Source of the DNA: Saprospiraceae bacterium
GTDB lineage: Bacteria > Bacteroidota > Bacteroidia > Chitinophagales > Saprospiraceae
Direction of reading: 5' to 3'
NCBI GenBank assembly: GCA_016711125.1
Contig: JADJTQ010000006.1
Location: 434,001-498,000, forward strand
Length of the DNA: 64,000 nt
Positions 59,267 through 64,000 of the stretch are shown in pieces. The notes beneath the pieces are model-generated. The model worked only from the letters and a program-made list of their open reading frames with translations, searched no databases and was not told where the DNA came from. The stretch's first letter is position 1. Each line of letters begins with the position of its first letter. The position numbers were made by a program, and so were the translations under genes.

Positions 59267-59503
59267 TCAATTCTTTTTTACGCCCATCCATTTGAGGATC
59301 TCGGCATTGTTTGTTTTTTTATTTCGTTTGTTGCTATCGATCACATGACCGGAAACCTCCACTAATTTTCCATCGGGAGTTAGCATCTTAGTTTTCTTCG
59401 TTTCAGTGATTGAAGAATCTCCAATCGAAGACCTGGTTGCATCTTCCTTTTTGGAGAAGAATCTAGAAAGGAAGTGTCTCCTTGATTTTGCTTGCGTATT
59501 CAT
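59267..59503 (-). CDS. Small Tat-leader protein sharing a motif with the FeS subunit
   Basis: 78 residues, with a twin-arginine start (SRRHFLSRFF) and MLTPDGKLVEVSG, closely matching LLAPDGSLVEVL just after the leader of the FeS subunit. No cysteines or domains are seen. It is 40 bases upstream of the FeS gene and in the same operon, so it is likely a small subunit or maturation partner exported with it. Family unknown. Confidence 0.65.
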   Translation of the reverse strand: MNTQAKSRRHFLSRFFSKKEDATRSSIGDSSITETKKTKMLTPDGKLVEVSGHVIDSNKRNKKTNNAEILKWMGVKKN

Positions 59504-59576
59504 TTATCTGTTTATTTTTAGATCTGGGTCTGAAATTTCGTTTCTCTAACGATTTCTACGTGTTGCACAAACCAGT

Positions 59577-60455
59577 TTAAATTCTAACCGTAATATTGAA
59601 GCCAATCAGCATGTCTCCGTCAAAGAAATCATTTTGATTGAATGAGATATTTTGCTGCGGAATAATTTCTTGGTAATTGCTCACGAAGACTTGAAATGCG
59701 TGGGTACTGGTACCCAATTCCAAGCCAATTGAAAGTCCGGATTTAGGTGGATTCGTTAGCTCAACATGCTCGGCAAAATTGTTTGGTGCAATGGGTTGAG
59801 TATATTCGAATACCAATGAATTGTCACTCCATACTTTGAGTCGACCACCCAAATGCCAGGCAATTTTGTCATGTTCCAATAGTGAGTCCACTGAATTGAA
59901 ATGTGAAAAACTCACTGCTGCGTGCATAGTAAAGGCAGTCGAAAATTTGCGTGAAACAATTAATTGATTGAAATAAGATAATCGGTTGCTACCTTTATAG
60001 TTGACCCCAAATACTTCCTTTGCCCGGGCGTCAATTACAGCATTGCCATAGTACATCACTGCAACCGGCATTTTATTCGAACGCGTCTGATCAAGAATGC
60101 GATATGCCAATGCAAATTCCTGCATCTTATGATTTTTCTCGGTGCCAAAACCAAGGGCAATACGGTCGGTTAAGCCATATTTAAGCCCCATTCTGATGTT
60201 CGCAGGTGCATAAACACCTGCCAAATCAGATAAGCCGTTTCCGAAAGTACCAAAGCGGTGATGGATGTGTATTTCAAAGGCACCTTTCGCAGGTGTTTTT
60301 GTCGTTGGAAAATCGACAAGCATAACGGCTTCATAAGGAGACCTTACAGGTTGTTCGTCTTTTTTTTCTTCTTCCTGACCAGCAGCAAATTGCCAGGTTA
60401 TAAGGGCGAGAATTAGAAAAGGAAAACTTTTAAGTAATGAATTTATCTTTCTCAT
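59577..60455 (-). CDS. DUF5777-family outer-membrane beta-barrel protein
   Basis: 292 residues with a signal peptide (SFPFLILALITWQFAAGQ) followed by beta-barrel-like alternation and family landmarks VDFPTTKTPAKGAFEIHIHHRFG and GLKYGLTDRIALGFGT (described in two parts). It ends in a barrel-type NITVRI. DUF5777 proteins occur with cytochrome genes in Bacteroidota. It is 3 bases from the haem lipoprotein gene upstream and lies ahead of the FeS gene, so it may carry or dock electron carriers at the outer membrane. Confidence 0.78.
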   Translation of the reverse strand: MRKINSLLKSFPFLILALITWQFAAGQEEEKKDEQPVRSPYEAVMLVDFPTTKTPAKGAFEIHIHHRFGTFGNGLSDLAGVYAPANIRMGLKYGLTDRIALGFGTEKNHKMQEFALAYRILDQTRSNKMPVAVMYYGNAVIDARAKEVFGVNYKGSNRLSYFNQLIVSRKFSTAFTMHAAVSFSHFNSVDSLLEHDKIAWHLGGRLKVWSDNSLVFEYTQPIAPNNFAEHVELTNPPKSGLSIGLELGTSTHAFQVFVSNYQEIIPQQNISFNQNDFFDGDMLIGFNITVRI

Positions 60456-60458
60456 CTC

Positions 60459-60845
60459 TTAATTATTTTTTGCGCCTTTAGCAATCCATTCAAGTATCAA
60501 TGCTTGCTCAGTAGCAGTTGATCTGTCTTTGTGGGTGCTTTTCGAGTCGGTTAGTTTTAAATAGAGTTTACTCTGGTCCGGAATGTCACGATCGATTAAA
60601 TCCTTCCGAAAAAGTTCGTTGTAGGCATTTCCAGGGGAGAGGTCAAGAATTGCAAATCCAGTAGCATGACATCCACTGTAGTTACAACTGTTGTTGAAAA
60701 CGGGAATGATGTTATCAGCGAAACTAATTACTTCCGGAATGACGACCTTTTCTGGTTCGATAAATTCATACTCACAGGAAGTGATCATCGCTAAACTTGT
60801 GAGTAGAATTGCTATTAGACTGCCGGATAAATATTTCTTTAACAT
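60459..60845 (-). CDS. Small cytochrome-like lipoprotein with CX4CH haem site
   Basis: 128 residues with a lipoprotein signal (SLAMITSCEYEF). The putative haem site is SCNYSGCHATG, i.e. Cys-x4-Cys-His rather than CxxCH; this spacing is known in some Bacteroidota carriers annotated as haem-binding. The later EQALILEWIAKGAKN is typical of small cytochrome c C-termini. First gene of the leftward redox operon, divergent from the Crp/Fnr regulator. Confidence 0.75.
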   Translation of the reverse strand: MLKKYLSGSLIAILLTSLAMITSCEYEFIEPEKVVIPEVISFADNIIPVFNNSCNYSGCHATGFAILDLSPGNAYNELFRKDLIDRDIPDQSKLYLKLTDSKSTHKDRSTATEQALILEWIAKGAKNN

Positions 60846-61027
60846 AATGTGCTATTTTAAAATATGACTTATCCAATTACGAATTCAAAACTACGTCTTA
60901 AAGGCTCTCCGCGAAAGCGTTTCTAAGTGATATAAAGCACTTCAGGTTATGATTCTAGTCATCTTACATGATGGTATAAAACCCTAATCTCGACCTAGAT
61001 TTAGATTGAAAACTAATACAGATAAGT

Positions 61028-61729
61028 ATGTTAATGTCACAGCATAGAGTCGATTGCGACTGCATTCATTGTCTTGCCAAGAACCCTCCATTCTCCTATC
61101 TTACTCATGACGAATTAGAGATTTTGGACCAAAATAAAACCATTGTAAACTATAACCCAGGTGAGATCATTGTCAAACAGGGATCTTCCATGACTCATTT
61201 GATTTCCTTCTATTCAGGCTTGGCAAAGATCTATCTGGAAGGCATCAATGGACATAACTTAATCCTCCAATTGATAAAGGGAGGTGATTTCGTGATTGGT
61301 CCGGGTATTTATACTGATTTTAAACATCATACGTCGATTTCGGCCATTACCCACTCAACTGCATGTTTTATTGATATTCATGCTTATCTCGAGATTATGA
61401 ATCAAAACCACGCCTTTGCCAAACAAAGTCACAAAGCGGAAAACATCAAAAAAATTAGTGCGCTGGAAAAGATTGTAAGCCTCACTCAAAAGCAAATGCC
61501 GGGGCGAATAGCCGATGTACTTCTCTATCTGCATGATATTATTTATGGTACCAATCCTTTCAAGATCGACATCAGCCGGCGTGACCTGGCAGATATGACT
61601 GCTTTATCCAAGGAAAGTGTCATCCGGATTCTTAAACAATTTAAGGATGAAGAGATCATTGATGTAAAAGGTAGTAAAATCGAGATCCTCGATCTGGCAG
61701 CTATGAGACATTTTAGTGAAGTTGGTTAA
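61028..61729 (+). CDS. Crp/Fnr-family transcriptional regulator
   Basis: 233 residues: cyclic-nucleotide-binding-like beta roll (IIVKQGSSMTHLISFYSGLA), then a winged HTH (ISRRDLADMTALSKESVIRILKQF). The N-terminus has CDCIHCLAK, a Cys group reminiscent of the iron-sulfur-binding end of Fnr, which would fit oxygen sensing; whether it binds a cluster is inference. ATG 61028 or 61034 can both serve. It is divergent from the redox operon with a 182-base shared upstream region and is its likely regulator. Confidence 0.86.
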   Translation: MLMSQHRVDCDCIHCLAKNPPFSYLTHDELEILDQNKTIVNYNPGEIIVKQGSSMTHLISFYSGLAKIYLEGINGHNLILQLIKGGDFVIGPGIYTDFKHHTSISAITHSTACFIDIHAYLEIMNQNHAFAKQSHKAENIKKISALEKIVSLTQKQMPGRIADVLLYLHDIIYGTNPFKIDISRRDLADMTALSKESVIRILKQFKDEEIIDVKGSKIEILDLAAMRHFSEVG

Positions 61730-61963
61730 GCAAAAAAGTAGTAGCAACCTTTGTTGAGGGTTGATTGACCTTCACACTCGCCCCTTTCAAGTGACTTATT
61801 TCCAACAGAAGGCCATCAGTGCTGGTGACTTGAGGAGATATGCAGAGTCCTTTGCAATAGATTTTCCGTTAATTTCCTATGGTTATGAGCAAATAGAGGG
61901 GAATCTTTGTTTACTTGGGAGGCCGATTACCTATTGCTTACACTTGTCAAAAACCAGCCAGGC
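61730..61963. other. Spacer before mgtE, no supported gene
   Basis: Open frames here lack recognisable content. The sequence ahead of ATG 61964 could hold the end of a damaged gene, given the many indels nearby, but I cannot identify one. Confidence 0.4.
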
Positions 61964-63331
61964 ATGACTAATGAAACCATTGAAAGTACACGACAAGCTT
62001 TTGAACGCCTTATTGCCCTGGAGGCGTCAGATGAGTTAGCAGCTTTTCTTGATAGACTCAATTCGCATGAAATAGTGCATTTAATGAGTCATTTGAACCG
62101 AGATCAGCAAACGCGTCTTCTGAAGAGATTGGCTCCTGAAGTCGCTGCAGATATTATCGAAGAACTCCCGGAGCAACAAGCAGCCGAGATTGTGGAGACA
62201 TGGAGGCTGCAGATGCTGCAGCCATCTTAAATAAATGGCCAGTGACGAGCAAACAGACATCCTCTGGGAGCTCGAAAGCGAAGAAAGCGGAAGCAATTCT
62301 CTCGCACATGGATCCGCTCGAGGCCGCTGATGTGCGACGTCTGATCGATTTCGATCCTGATACTGCGGGTGGATTGATGGTGACTGAATTTATATCCTTC
62401 CCGGAGAATCGTACCATCCAACAGATTGTCTCAGAACTAAAAGAAAGAAAAGAAGAATATCGTCAATTACACATTAAATATATTTATATCAATCGTCTTG
62501 ATGGTACTTTTGCCGGTGTGCTTCAGATTCAGGATCTCCTTTTGGCCGAAGCAAAGACTAAATTATCTCAAATCATCATACCGGATGTAATCACGGTTCC
62601 AGTGGAATACGATCTGGAGCATCTCGTTGATTTTTCCATACCCATGACTTTTACGGAGTGCCGGTAGTCGCCGATTCACAAATGATGTTGGGAGTGGTTT
62701 ACGCAAGGATGTGCTTGAAGCTATGGCTGAACAAGCATCTACAGAGCACCTTGAAAGCCAGGGTATCGTAGGTGGTGAGGAGTTAAGAACTATGCCCCTT
62801 TTGGAGAGAGCCAAAAATCGGCTATCCTGGTTATCCATTAATATATTACTGAATATGATCGCTGCCAGTGTAATTGCTTTTCATCAAGATACCCTGACCT
62901 CGGTCATTGCCCTGGCTGTATTTTTGCCCATTATTTCAGACATGAGTGGATGCTCAGGAAATCAGGCAGTTGCGGTTAGTATGCGGGAACTTTCGATTGG
63001 TGCTGTCAAGTCTGGCGAAGTCATCCGGGTTTGGCTGCAGGAGATTGGGGTCGGTGTGATCAATGGTCTGGCTCTTGGTTTATTGATTGGGTTGGCAGCG
63101 TTTTTATGGAAGGGCAGTTTAATGCTGGGCATCGTAGTAGGAGGGGCTTTGGCAGTCAATACCGTGGTGGCTGTTTCACTGGGAGGAACCGTGCCACTTC
63201 TTCTCAAACATCGGGGCATTGATCCGGCACTGGCTTCCGGACCGATTCTTACTACAGTCACCGATATGGTAGGATTTTTCCTGGCTCTGACGTTTGCTTC
63301 AATGGCTATTTCACAACTTGGGAATTTGTAG
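61964..63331 (+). CDS. mgtE: Magnesium transporter MgtE, with several frameshifts
   Basis: Mg2+ channel/transporter. From ATG 61964: N-terminal superhelical domain (LMSHLNRDQQTRLLKRLAP), CBS pair, then five transmembrane helices (LSWLSINILLNMIAASVIAF, SGNQAVAVSMRELS). Five indels break the frame: a lost base near 62193, another near 62237 (before SDEQTDILWELESEE), an extra A near 62284, a lost T near 62632 and a lost C near 62703. After repair about 456 residues, the normal MgtE length. The dense damage could be local sequence error or real decay. Confidence 0.82.
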
Positions 63332-64000
63332 AATCCGGCTTGGTTTTCCATTGCTGAACCATTGAAACGCCCCTCTATGATTTCGTCAGCCTTTTGGGCG
63401 CCAGGAAGGGTTGATCCCTGAAATTGAAAATCACCACTTCGGTTTTCATACATTTAGTCTAAATGCTTGATTTTCAATTGTCAAATTATGCATTGGATTT
63501 TCCAATGCGCGGGTTAATCAAAAGAAATGTCTACAGTAGGAGTAGCGGCAAACCGCTATAGCTGGAAGGACATTCAGAAATCTGCCTGAAAACGTGAGAG
63601 ATTATCCGGTACAATTTTGTCTCAATACTTCGTGTACTTTTGGATCAAGCCAAAAGTACACGAAGATCAAGGCTGTAAGGTCTAAACCTAAAACAGGCAT
63701 AGAAACCCCGAATTCTAAAAACTCGCCTTGGTGGTTCCATCCATTCGCTTTAGGTCCGGGGTCATCTCGAGCCTTAATGTGCCGTGATAAAAGACTCATA
63801 CAGTTTAGAATTCTTACGGTTTTCCACACCTGTTTGTCTGCCCACCCGCCAGCGGTTCTCTCGCTTGGATGTCCATCCCTTCGGGAATCGCTCGTTCATC
63901 CCTTAAGGCCGATCACGAGACCTTTGAAAAAAGGTCTTTGCAAAGTCGTTGCTTCGGTCTCTGGCTCCTTGATAATCAATGGTTTGGATTTTTATTCAGG
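63332..64000. other. Gene-free end of window
   Basis: No gene is supported in these 669 bases; the only clear structure is the hairpin at 63628-63665. The last 160 bases (CCCTTCGGGAATCGCTCG region) look intergenic. Confidence 0.5.
63628..63665. repeat. Perfect 16-bp inverted repeat
   Basis: CTTCGTGTACTTTTGG (63628-63643) and its exact complement CCAAAAGTACACGAAG (63650-63665) flank the loop ATCAAG. No T-tract follows the stem. Similar TTTTGGATCAAGCCAAAA-centred hairpins appear between genes in other Bacteroidota, as far as I recall. Confidence 0.75.

Noticed and set aside
1..64000. tRNA, rRNA, transposase or phage genes
   Set aside because: Looked for in gene-free intervals and recognisable protein families; none found.

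Overview
The window looks like a chromosomal segment of a Bacteroidota member, most plausibly the Saprospiria/Chitinophagia side. This rests on the gldA-gldF-gldG gliding-type ABC genes, secreted proteins ending in type A and type B type-IX-secretion (T9SS) sorting domains, lipoproteins with short lipoboxes, the DUF3098-uppP-truB order, DUF5777 and DUF4097 proteins, and an ECF sigma/HEAT-repeat anti-sigma pair. Base composition is moderately AT-rich. I see no rRNA, tRNA, CRISPR, transposase or prophage.

Layout. 1-6.6 kb: end of a DUF3098 gene, uppP, truB, gldA-gldF-gldG and a DUF4340 partner. 6.7-9.4 kb: a small basic protein, an S1/P1-type zinc hydrolase and a GH5 glycosidase. 9.4-11.3 kb: a 1.9 kb non-coding mosaic repeat, then a DtxR/MntR regulator with a palindromic operator, then a heptanucleotide array (12.6-13.0 kb) abutting rlmI. 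14.6-19.8 kb: a T9SS cargo protein and a four-gene amino-sugar/glycosylation operon. 19.9-23.2 kb: a short-chain dehydrogenase, a zinc-independent MDR reductase, an enoyl-CoA hydratase and a MaoC hydratase. 23.5-26.8 kb: a 1092-residue tail-fibre-like surface protein. 27.3-31.0 kb: nagB-symporter-nagA for amino-sugar catabolism. 31.2-48.9 kb: two large ThuA/sugar-dehydrogenase lipoproteins, a Uma2 nuclease flanked by palindromic repeats, hemN, a mannonate-dehydratase-like enzyme, a beta-helix protein, a lone TonB plug, acs, an M43 protease and a SlyD-type FKBP. 48.9-53.5 kb: a second T9SS type B protein and the sigma/anti-sigma/DUF4097 operon. 53.5-61.7 kb: truA and a leftward periplasmic redox module (multihaem lipoprotein, decayed monohaem cytochrome, NrfD and FeS subunits, small Tat protein, DUF5777 barrel, CX4CH lipoprotein) with a divergent Crp/Fnr regulator. 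62-63.3 kb: a heavily frameshifted mgtE.

Many otherwise intact genes (truB, gldA, gldG, DUF4340, enoyl-CoA hydratase, beta-helix protein, a T9SS cargo, the hexahaem cytochrome, the FeS subunit, mgtE) are broken by single-base indels, usually a missing base and often in a short homopolymer. I read these mainly as sequencing/assembly errors, and give the repaired span for each. Two in-frame TAG codons and one lost haem cysteine are substitutions and are treated separately.

The most unusual material is non-coding: the mosaic repeat, the heptanucleotide array, and the palindromic composites around the Uma2 gene. The most interesting protein system is the NrfD/FeS redox module, which has no catalytic molybdopterin subunit in view.
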